DNA of 64,000 nucleotides from Embleya scabrispora (GTDB lineage: Bacteria > Actinomycetota > Actinomycetes > Streptomycetales > Streptomycetaceae), in contig NZ_MWQN01000001.1 in the NCBI RefSeq assembly GCF_002024165.1, positions 62,001 through 126,000 of the forward strand, in the 5' to 3' direction. The position numbers were made by a program, and so were the translations under genes. The notes beneath the pieces were generated by a model. The model searched no databases. It worked only from the letters and a program-made list of their open reading frames with translations, and was not told the DNA's origin. Below are positions 54,310 through 61,843 of this stretch, one piece after another. The number at the start of each line of letters is the position of its first letter. Position 1 is the first letter of the stretch.

Positions 54310-55053
54310 CTACACCGCGTCCGCCGACGCGGGCGCGCCCAGGTAGGCGTGCCGCACCCTGGGGTCGGCGGCCAGTTCCGCCGCCGTGCCGGCCAGGGCC
54401 ACCGTGCCCCGGTCCAGCACCCAACCCCGGTCGGCGTACGCGAGCGCGACCCGTGCCTGCTGCTCCACGAGCAGCACGGTCAATCCCTGCTCACGGTGCA
54501 GTCGCGCGAGGTATTCGAACATCTCGGCGACGCGACGCGGGTCCAGGCCCAGGCTGGGCTCGTCCAGCATGAGCAGGCGGGGTCGGCTCATCAACGCCCG
54601 TGCCACGGCGAGGGCTTGGGCCTCCCCACCCGACAGGGTGCCCGCCCGCTGGGTGCGGCGTTCCCCCAGTCGTGGGAACAGGTCGTACATCTCGCGCAGG
54701 CTCGCCCGCACGCCCGAGCGGTCGCGTCGCCGGGCGAAGGCGCCGAGGAGCAGGTTCTCCTCGACGGTGTGCTCGGGCAGGATGCGTCGACCCTCGGGCA
54801 CATGGCCGACACCGCGGGCGGTGCGGCGTGCGGGTGTCGCCCGGGTGATGTCGCCGCCGTCGAGTTCGATCCGGCCCGATGCGGGGCGGACGAGGCCGGA
54901 CACCGCACGCAGGGTCGTGGTCTTGCCCGCGCCGTTGGCGCCGAGCAGGACCGCGAACTCCCCCTGCCGTATGGACAGCGACAGTTCCGCGCACGCGGTC
55001 ACGGCGCCGTACCGAACGGTGAGCGCTTCGATTCGCAGGACGGTCGGATTCAT
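54310..55053 (-). CDS. livF: Branched-chain-type ABC importer ATPase (LivF-like)
   Basis: A 247-residue ATPase with Walker A 'GANGAGKTT', the ABC signature 'LSGGEAQALAVARAL', Walker B 'LLMLDEPSLGL' and the H-loop replaced by a Gln ('LLVEQQARVALAYADRG'), which is usual in LivF. LivF and LivG pair to power hydrophobic amino acid amide/branched-chain importers. Its ATG overlaps the stop of the LivM-LivG fusion gene by four bases. It is the last gene of the operon. Confidence 0.92.
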   Translation of the reverse strand: MNPTVLRIEALTVRYGAVTACAELSLSIRQGEFAVLLGANGAGKTTTLRAVSGLVRPASGRIELDGGDITRATPARRTARGVGHVPEGRRILPEHTVEENLLLGAFARRRDRSGVRASLREMYDLFPRLGERRTQRAGTLSGGEAQALAVARALMSRPRLLMLDEPSLGLDPRRVAEMFEYLARLHREQGLTVLLVEQQARVALAYADRGWVLDRGTVALAGTAAELAADPRVRHAYLGAPASADAV

Positions 55054-56975
55054 CCGGGGTTCTCCGTGTGTTCGGCCGGGCGTGCGGTATCCGGGGCTCC
55101 GACTCTCGCGGCGACGCGGTCGTCGTGGCCGGGCGGCATGTCGCCGAGGTAGGCGCGCAGGACCGCCGGGTCGTCGCGGACCTGCGCGGGGGTGCCCTCG
55201 GCGATGACCCGGCCGCCGTCCAGGACGGTGATCACGTCGCACACGCGCATGACGAACTCGACGTTGTGCTCGATCAGTACGACGGCCAACCCCCGCTCCC
55301 GCAGCGCCCGCACCAGGCGGGCGAGCGCGTCCACCTCGACGGCCGTCAGTCCGGTCGCCGGCTCGTCCAGGATGAGCACCCGGGGGCGGGTGGCGACCGC
55401 GCGGGCCACCTCCAGCAGGCGTTTTTGGCCGTGGGAGAGCGCGTCGGCGGGCCAGTCCGCGCGGCCGCCGAGCCCGGCGAACGCCAGCAGGTCACGGGCC
55501 TCTTCGCGCTGCGTCCGGTCCTCGCGTCGATGGCCGGGGGTACGGGCCACCGCGGCCGCCCACGTGTGCCGGCTGCGCAGGTACATGCCCGTGAGCACGT
55601 TGTCCAGCGCGGAGACCTGGGCGAACAGGTGGGGTATCTGGAAGACGCGGGTGACGCCCGCCGCGGCGACCGCGGCCGGGGTGCGCGGCGCGGGCCGGCC
55701 GTCGACGAGCACCGTGCCCTCGTCGGCGCGCAGGTGGTGGGTCAGGCACGACATCAGGGTGGACTTCCCGGAACCGTTCGGCCCCATCACGCCGTGCACG
55801 GTGCCCGCGCGCACGGCCAGGTCCACCCCGGCCAGGGCCGTCAGGCCGCCGAACCGCTTGACGATCCCGCGCGCGGCGAGCACGGGCCCCTCCCCCGGCT
55901 CGGGTCCGGCCCCCGGGTCGGCGAGCCCGGGCACCTCGTCGGGTACGGGCACGTCGTCGGGTTCGCCCACCACCTCGCGTCCCAACGGCGTGACCCGCCA
56001 GGTGCCGACGATTCCGCGCGGCATGACCATCATCGCGACCAGGAGCACACAGCCCATGATCAACGTGCGGTAGGTGCCCTGGTCGCGGGTGTAGTAGTCG
56101 ATGGTCTGGGCGAGGGCGACCCCGAGGATGGGCCCGCTGAGGGTGCCGATGCCGCCGAGCATGAGTCCGACGAACAGGACCAGCCCGTTGTCCATGGCGC
56201 CCACGCCCGGGCTGACGAAGGTGTTCTGCACGGCGTACAGACCGCCCGCGAACCCGCCCAGGGCACCGGCGAGGGTGAACACCCGCAGCTTCGCCGCCCA
56301 CGGCCGGATGCCGAGCGCGGACGCGGTCTCCGCGGACTCCCGCACCGCCATGGTGGCCCGTCCGGCGCCGCTGCGCACGAAGTTGCGCTGGACGACGTAC
56401 GCCAGCGCGACCGCGCCCAGCGCGACGTAGTAGAAGGTGTCGGTGGACACGTCCGAGGGGGCGGGGATGTCGGTGATGCCGTTGACGCCGCCGGTGACCG
56501 AGTCCCACTGTCCGGCGATCTCGATCAGCAGCAGGTTCGCGGCGAGGGTGATCATCCCGAAGTACAGTGCCGTGGCTCTGAGGCTGACCAGGACCACCAG
56601 CGCCGCCGAGGCCGCTCCGGTGCAGATCGCCAGGACCAGGCCGATCCACGGGCTCCATCCGGCCTCGACGGCCGCGGCTCCGACCGCGTAGGCGCCCACC
56701 GCGAGCAGGCCGGTGTGCATCATGGACATCAGTCCGCCGTAGCCCATGCACAGGTTGAGGGACACGACGAGCACGGCGCTGACCGCGGCGCCGGTGAAGA
56801 GTTTGACGTAGTACTCGGATTGCCACGAGTAGAACGCGATCACGTGCGGCCAGGCGAGCAGGAAGAGCACGCCGAGCAGCGTCAGCGCGGCCATCGCGTA
56901 GGGGCGGGCCGTGTACCAGGCGGCGAGTGTGCCCTTGCCGGGCCGCGTGGTGGACGCGGGGGTGGGGTCGGCCAT
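55050..56975 (-). CDS. Fused ABC importer permease-ATPase (LivM-LivG)
   Basis: One 641-residue protein holds two subunits that are normally separate. Residues about 1-360 form the LivM-type permease ('YAMAALTLLGVLFLLAWPHV', 'GYGGLMSMMHTGLLAVGAYAVGAA', 'LALAGALGGFAGGLY'-like helices, 'MDNGLVLFVGLMLGGIGTLSGPILG'). A linker rich in Pro, Asp and Glu follows. From about 390 there is a LivG-type ATPase with Walker A 'GPNGSGKST', 'LSHGQKRLLEVARAVATRPRVLILDEPATGL' and the H-loop His in 'LIEHNVEFVMRVCDVI'. Its ATG overlaps the LivH stop. It is a natural fusion, seen in some actinobacteria. Confidence 0.9.
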   Translation of the reverse strand: MADPTPASTTRPGKGTLAAWYTARPYAMAALTLLGVLFLLAWPHVIAFYSWQSEYYVKLFTGAAVSAVLVVSLNLCMGYGGLMSMMHTGLLAVGAYAVGAAAVEAGWSPWIGLVLAICTGAASAALVVLVSLRATALYFGMITLAANLLLIEIAGQWDSVTGGVNGITDIPAPSDVSTDTFYYVALGAVALAYVVQRNFVRSGAGRATMAVRESAETASALGIRPWAAKLRVFTLAGALGGFAGGLYAVQNTFVSPGVGAMDNGLVLFVGLMLGGIGTLSGPILGVALAQTIDYYTRDQGTYRTLIMGCVLLVAMMVMPRGIVGTWRVTPLGREVVGEPDDVPVPDEVPGLADPGAGPEPGEGPVLAARGIVKRFGGLTALAGVDLAVRAGTVHGVMGPNGSGKSTLMSCLTHHLRADEGTVLVDGRPAPRTPAAVAAAGVTRVFQIPHLFAQVSALDNVLTGMYLRSRHTWAAAVARTPGHRREDRTQREEARDLLAFAGLGGRADWPADALSHGQKRLLEVARAVATRPRVLILDEPATGLTAVEVDALARLVRALRERGLAVVLIEHNVEFVMRVCDVITVLDGGRVIAEGTPAQVRDDPAVLRAYLGDMPPGHDDRVAARVGAPDTARPAEHTENPG

Positions 56976-57829
56976 CAGTGTCCCTCCATCGGCTTGCCGA
57001 ACAGCCCTGCGGGAAAGGCGACGAGGATCGCGCCCAGCGCCAGGTAGACGACGATGCTGCCGGTGGCGGCGCCGACGTTGGCGGCCACGAGCGAGTCGAG
57101 CAGCCCCACCACCAGGCCGCCGGCGAGCGCTCCGCGCGGCGAGCCGATCCCGCCGATGACCGCGGCGATGAAGCCCTTGACGGCGAACAGCAGGCCGTCG
57201 GCGGGGCCGACGAACAGCACGGGCGCGGCGATGAGCCCCGCGACGGTGGTGATGCAGCACGAGATGGCGAAGCTCGCGACGACGACGCGGCGCACCGGGA
57301 TCGCCAACAGGGAGGCGGTGTCCGGGTCGTGGGCCGCGGCCCGGATCGCCCGCCCGTGCCAGGTGCGGTGCAGGAAGAGGTCGTAGCCCGCGACGATGGC
57401 GAGCGCGACGGCGATGACGAGGATCTTCTGCCATGCCACGCCGTGCACGGACCCGGAGATCATCGCCGCGGGTCGGAGCACGTCCCCGGAGAAGTTGATC
57501 AGGTACAACGACTGGGCGACCATGGCGACGGCCAGGGTGGCGATGATCCACGCGAAGCGGGATCCGGACAGCCGCACCGGGAGCATGATCAGGCGCTCCT
57601 GGGCCACGCCCATCGCCAGGCCCGCGACGGCGGCCAGCACGAGTGCCGCGGCCCATCCCCAGCCCTGGACGGACAGCACCTCGTAGCCCACGATCGCGCC
57701 GAGGACCAGGGCCTCGCCCTGGGCGAAGTTCACCACGCGCGTGGGTTGGTGGACGATGGCCAGGCCCAGGGCGATCAGGGCGTAGACGGAGCCCGCGTAC
57801 AGCCCGTCGGTCCACGTGGTCAGATCCAT
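56975..57829 (-). CDS. livH: ABC importer permease (LivH-like)
   Basis: A 284-residue inner-membrane permease with about eight helices: 'GLYAGSVYALIALGLAIVHQPTRVVNFAQGEALVLGAIVGYEVL' carries the family's N-terminal signature, and 'LLFAVKGFIAAVIGGIGSPRGALAGGLVVGLLDSLVAANVG' the C-terminal coupling loop. It pairs with the LivM part of the downstream fusion. The start ATG 57829 has GGAGGCGGG upstream and lies 49 bases after the binding-protein gene. Confidence 0.9.
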   Translation of the reverse strand: MDLTTWTDGLYAGSVYALIALGLAIVHQPTRVVNFAQGEALVLGAIVGYEVLSVQGWGWAAALVLAAVAGLAMGVAQERLIMLPVRLSGSRFAWIIATLAVAMVAQSLYLINFSGDVLRPAAMISGSVHGVAWQKILVIAVALAIVAGYDLFLHRTWHGRAIRAAAHDPDTASLLAIPVRRVVVASFAISCCITTVAGLIAAPVLFVGPADGLLFAVKGFIAAVIGGIGSPRGALAGGLVVGLLDSLVAANVGAATGSIVVYLALGAILVAFPAGLFGKPMEGH

Positions 57830-57878
57830 GGCGCACCCGCCTCCGTGGCAAAGACGGCGAAGACGGCGACGACGGCTG

Positions 57879-59141
57879 TCACTTCTGGTCCTCGGTGACG
57901 TCGGTGGTGTACCAGCCCTGCGCGTCCTTGTTCCAGCGGTACAGGCGCACGTCCTCGGGCCGGTACATCTCGTGGGCGGGGGTGACGGCTATGCGGTTGC
58001 CGGAAGGTGTGCGGTCGGCGGGCACGTCCAGGCGGGACCAGGCGGCGGCGACGGCGTCGGGGTCGACGCTGCGGGCCTGTCCGGCCGCGGTGGTGTAGGC
58101 GAAGACGCAGTCGGCGGCCATCGCGACGCCCTTGGGCGAGGTGGCGCCGACGGCGCGTTGTCCGGTGTTGCGCCCGTAGCGCTGGACCACCAGGTCGGTG
58201 TGCGCGCGGTAGCCGGGCTGCCAGCCCGCGGGGTCGGTGCGGCCGGGGAAGGGGTAGTACATGTCGGCGAACACCGCGCCGTTCGCGGCGTCTTCGCTCG
58301 CCTCCAGGAATCCGATGTTCTGCAGTCCGGAGCCGGAGACGACCTTGCCGGTGTATCCGGCCTCCTTGATCGCGGCGAGGCTCTTGGGGCCGCCCGGGAC
58401 GTTGCTGGAGATCCACAGCGCGCCCGCGTCGCGGACGTTGTTGACGTAGGGCAGGTGTGTCTGGTCGTCGGGGCGGGTGAACTGCGCGCCCCGGTACTGG
58501 AGTCCGTACTCGGGGGCGAGCCGCTTGAGGGCGGTGTCGAGCGATTTCCCGGTGTCGTCCTGCTCGTAGACGGTGGCGATGGACGTCACGCCCTGTCTGC
58601 GCAGCCAACCCAGGTTCGCCCGGGCGTCGGCCTCGTAGGAGTCCTGGCCGCGGAAGGCGTACTTCTGGTCGGCGAAACTGCCTCCGGCCACGCCGGGTTG
58701 GCAGTTGAGCTTCTTGTTGGTGTCCAGGGTCTTCTTGGCGGCGTCCCAGAACGCGGTCAGGGACGGGCCCACGACCAGGCGCACAGAGGGGTCCGTGGCG
58801 AGTTCCTGGGTGGCCTGGACCGCTTTGGCGGGGTCCAACGCCGAGTCGCGGGCGACCAGTTCGAGTTGGGCGCCGCCCACGCCGCCGGCGGCGTTGACTC
58901 TGTCGATCTCCACGCGCAGCGAGTTCTGCTGGGATTGGCCCAGGATGGCGAAGGGGCCCGTGAGCGGCGCGATCAGGCCGACCTTGATCTTGTTGGTTCC
59001 GGCGCTCCAGCCGCCTCCGGCGCCCTGGGAGGTGGTCGAGGACGAGGGTCGCGCGCCCTTGCCGGAACAGCCCGTCGCGGCGACCAGCGCCAGCAGCACG
59101 GATCCGGCTGCGGCGAACGATCGAAGGGTGCAATTGCGCAT
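57879..59141 (-). CDS. ABC importer substrate-binding lipoprotein (LivK-like)
   Basis: A 420-residue type I periplasmic-binding protein with lipoprotein signal 'LVAATGC' (Cys25). The core starts 'KIKVGLIAPLTGPFAILGQSQQNSLRVEIDRVNAAGGVGG', followed by 'RLVVGPSLTAFWDAAKK', 'GVTSIATVYEQDDTGKSLDTAL' and 'ALWISSNVPGGPKSLAAIKEAGYTGKVV'. In this family the ligands are amino acids, amides, urea or aromatic acids. Given the neighbouring hydantoinase and amidase genes, a cyclic amide, hydantoin or ureido compound is a plausible ligand (inference). It is the first gene of the importer operon. Confidence 0.9.
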   Translation of the reverse strand: MRNCTLRSFAAAGSVLLALVAATGCSGKGARPSSSTTSQGAGGGWSAGTNKIKVGLIAPLTGPFAILGQSQQNSLRVEIDRVNAAGGVGGAQLELVARDSALDPAKAVQATQELATDPSVRLVVGPSLTAFWDAAKKTLDTNKKLNCQPGVAGGSFADQKYAFRGQDSYEADARANLGWLRRQGVTSIATVYEQDDTGKSLDTALKRLAPEYGLQYRGAQFTRPDDQTHLPYVNNVRDAGALWISSNVPGGPKSLAAIKEAGYTGKVVSGSGLQNIGFLEASEDAANGAVFADMYYPFPGRTDPAGWQPGYRAHTDLVVQRYGRNTGQRAVGATSPKGVAMAADCVFAYTTAAGQARSVDPDAVAAAWSRLDVPADRTPSGNRIAVTPAHEMYRPEDVRLYRWNKDAQGWYTTDVTEDQK

Positions 59142-59333
59142 GGCGCCTCCACGGCACGAGGGGAATCGGAGGATCCGTCGGGGCGGGAGCGCGGCCGACG
59201 GTCGTAGCCGATGAAAGGGGGCGGCCCCGGGACAGGGGGCCGGACATCACGAAACGGAATATTCGATTCCGCTTTGATCACACGCGTCGACGAAGCGGGA
59301 TCGACGCGGGGGTACGCCCGGCGGCGTCGCGGA

Positions 59334-59957
59334 TCAGGAACGGCGCAGGTGCGCCTCGGCGTCGGCGAGGTCGATCACATCGGCGTATTTCGCCTCCAGG
59401 TCGAGCAGGTTGGCGTTGTGGACCCGGGAGTTGCGGTCGCCGCACGCGTCGGCGACGACGAGCGGTCGGAAGCCGTGTTGCAGGGCGTCGGTCGCCGAGG
59501 CGCGTACGCAGCCGCTGGTGGTGAGTCCGCAGATGTAGAGGGTGTCGACGTCCAGGCCGCGCAGCGTGGAGGCGAGCGAGGTGCCGAAGAAGGCGCTGGC
59601 GTACTGCTTGACCACCACGATGTCGCCGTCGACGGGTGCGGGGTGCTCGACGAACGCCCCGAGGGGGTTGCCCGGTTCGAACGCCGCGAGTGCCGGGACC
59701 TTGCGTCGGAACAGTCCGGCGTCGACACCTCCGGGGGCCAGGCGCACCGTGGTGAACACCACCGGTACTCCCCCGGCGCGGGCGCCGGCGACCAGGCGCG
59801 CCGCGGCGGCCACGGCGTCCTCCACCGGTGCCCGCAGCGGCGACGCGTCGTCCAGGTAGGCGCGGACGAGGTCGATGGCCAGCACCGCCGGGCTGCGTCC
59901 CGGGCCCAGTCGGACGCCGAATCCGGCCGAGCGGTATTCCTCGCGCAGGTCGTTCAC
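59334..59957 (-). CDS. Cysteine hydrolase, N-carbamoylsarcosine amidase-like (isochorismatase superfamily)
   Basis: A 207-residue member of the isochorismatase-like hydrolases with an Asp-Lys-Cys triad visible as Asp29 ('VLAIDLV'), Lys117 ('VVVKQYASAFFGTS') and Cys150 ('CGLTTSGCVRASATDALQ'). The SGCVRA motif is characteristic of the N-carbamoylsarcosine amidase branch, which hydrolyses N-carbamoyl groups. It starts with GTG 59957, overlapping the HyuB-like stop by four bases. In the creatinine/N-methylhydantoin route this enzyme acts right after the ATP-dependent HyuA/HyuB hydrolase, which matches the gene order. Confidence 0.85.
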   Translation of the reverse strand: MNDLREEYRSAGFGVRLGPGRSPAVLAIDLVRAYLDDASPLRAPVEDAVAAAARLVAGARAGGVPVVFTTVRLAPGGVDAGLFRRKVPALAAFEPGNPLGAFVEHPAPVDGDIVVVKQYASAFFGTSLASTLRGLDVDTLYICGLTTSGCVRASATDALQHGFRPLVVADACGDRNSRVHNANLLDLEAKYADVIDLADAEAHLRRS

Positions 59958-61840
59958 GGCGCCGCCTTTCGCACGTCGACCGGCGGGGTGGGGGCGGGCA
60001 GGCCGGTTTCGGCTTCGCACCGTCGCAGGATGGTGGCCAGGGGCGGGCCCATGTCGAAGACGGGGACCTCCCCGCGTTCGGCGATCCGGTGTGCCCGCAG
60101 GTGGGCGGTCGCCGGTCCGTCGACGGCGCCCTGGTCGTCGCACACGACGCCGTAGCCCGCGCGGGCGCCGTCGGCGCTGACCAGGCCGCGCCGCACCTCC
60201 AGGCCGACGAGTTCGGGGTCGCGCCGGTAGGGGTCGCCCCATCCGCCGCCGCCCCAGGTGACGAAGTGCAGTACGTCGCCGGGTTCCACCGGCACGTCGT
60301 GGCACTTGCTCGGCAGCACCTGGGTCTCGCCGTCGGCGCGGTCGATCCATTTGCGGCCCCGGGCGCCGGGCCTGCCGCCGTTGACGCCCCACGGGTAGGT
60401 GAGCCAGCGGTCGTCGTGGATGGCGATGGTGCCCGCCTCCCCGAAGCGGTAGGCCACGTCGACGGCGTTGCCGCCGCGGTGCAGGCCGGGGCCGCCCGAG
60501 TCGGTGACGGTTTCCCAGCGTTCGACGCGCAGGGGGTAGTAGGACTCCAGGTATTCGCAGGGGATGTTGACGAACGAGGGCCACAGCGAGTGGCCGTCGG
60601 GGCCGTCGCCGATCGGGCGGCCGGGGATTCCGCCGAATCCGATCGAGTAGAGCTGGAACCACTCGCCGGCGCGCTCTCCCGAGGTGTGGTGGCCGGAGTA
60701 CATGAAGTGCGGCGACGAGGAGAATCCGGCCGCGTTGAGGATGTCGGGGTTCTTTTGCCCGAGCAGGCCGCCGAAGAGGTCGAAGACGCGGCCGATGCCG
60801 TGGTTGCGGGCGTTGAGCGCCGCGGGGCGGCGCGGCTTCCAGAAGGAGTCCTCCGGGATGGTGACGTCGATGAGCGGGTAGAACCCGTCGTTCCACAGGA
60901 TCTGCGGGTCGGCCACGGTGATCACGTAGATGCCGAAGAACATCCGGACGAGGTTCTCGTTGATGTAGTAGTTCACGGGACCGACCGCCTGCGGGGCGGC
61001 CCGGCCGAAGTCCAGGTGGATCTTGTCGCCGCGGCGGGTCAGCGACACGCTCAGCTCGTACGGCCCGTAGCCGCAACCGTCGTCGCAGATCCAGTCGGTG
61101 AACTCGAGGGTCTCGCCGTCCTCGAACAAGGTGGCCAGCAGCGCCTTCATCGCCCGGTGATTGCGCTCCAACAGGGCGTCGAGCGCCGACAGGTACACGG
61201 CGACGCCGAAGCGGTCGCACAGTTCCCCGATGCGTCGTGCGGCGGTGCGGCAGGCGGCCACGAGACCGTTGAGGTCGGCCCGGTTCCAGTCCGGCATGCG
61301 GACCTGGTTGAGGATGATGTCGAGCGCGTCCCGGTTGAGCACGCCCTGGTCGTAGAGCTTGAAGGGCGGGATCACCACGCCCTCCTCGTAGATGGTGCGC
61401 GCGTCCGAGGGCATCGAGGACGGCGTCTTGCCGCCGACGTCGGACATGTGGCCGAACATCGAGGCCCAGCCCACAAGTCGACCGGCGTGGAAGATCGGGA
61501 GCACGATCAGCCAGTCGTTGGCGTGGCTGATCGCGGCGCCGCACGCGTACGGGTCGGACGTCAGCAGGACGTCGCCCTCGCGGATGGTGCCCGCGAAGCC
61601 GGCCAGGAAGTCGGGCACCGACAGGCCGAACTGTCCGACGACCATCCTGCCGTCGGGGTCGGCGATCAGCGGGAACTCGTCGTGCTGCTCGCGGATGCCC
61701 GGGGACAGCGCGCTGCGGAAGAGGACTTCGTCCATCTCGTGGCGGGCGTTGCGCAGGGCGTTCTCGATGATGTCGAGCGTCACGGGATCCACGCTCGTCC
61801 GGGCGACGGGCGTCGGGTCGCTTTGCAGGATGCGGGCCAT
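59954..61840 (-). CDS. hyuB: Hydantoinase B-type subunit (HyuB / oxoprolinase-like)
   Basis: A 628-residue protein of the HyuB family: 'DPVTLDIIENALRNARHEMDEVLFRSALSPGIREQHDEFPLI', 'SDPYACGAAISHANDWLIVLPIF', 'GHMSDVGGKTPSSMPSDARTIYEEGVVIPPFKLYDQG' and the C-terminal 'HFVTWGGGGWGDPYRRDPE'. Together with HyuA it forms ATP-dependent hydrolases of N-methylhydantoin, 5-oxoproline or related substrates, or carboxylases. ATG 61840 has GGAG upstream. A GTG three bases earlier is possible. Confidence 0.92.
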   Translation of the reverse strand: MARILQSDPTPVARTSVDPVTLDIIENALRNARHEMDEVLFRSALSPGIREQHDEFPLIADPDGRMVVGQFGLSVPDFLAGFAGTIREGDVLLTSDPYACGAAISHANDWLIVLPIFHAGRLVGWASMFGHMSDVGGKTPSSMPSDARTIYEEGVVIPPFKLYDQGVLNRDALDIILNQVRMPDWNRADLNGLVAACRTAARRIGELCDRFGVAVYLSALDALLERNHRAMKALLATLFEDGETLEFTDWICDDGCGYGPYELSVSLTRRGDKIHLDFGRAAPQAVGPVNYYINENLVRMFFGIYVITVADPQILWNDGFYPLIDVTIPEDSFWKPRRPAALNARNHGIGRVFDLFGGLLGQKNPDILNAAGFSSSPHFMYSGHHTSGERAGEWFQLYSIGFGGIPGRPIGDGPDGHSLWPSFVNIPCEYLESYYPLRVERWETVTDSGGPGLHRGGNAVDVAYRFGEAGTIAIHDDRWLTYPWGVNGGRPGARGRKWIDRADGETQVLPSKCHDVPVEPGDVLHFVTWGGGGWGDPYRRDPELVGLEVRRGLVSADGARAGYGVVCDDQGAVDGPATAHLRAHRIAERGEVPVFDMGPPLATILRRCEAETGLPAPTPPVDVRKAAP

Positions 61841-61843
61841 CAC

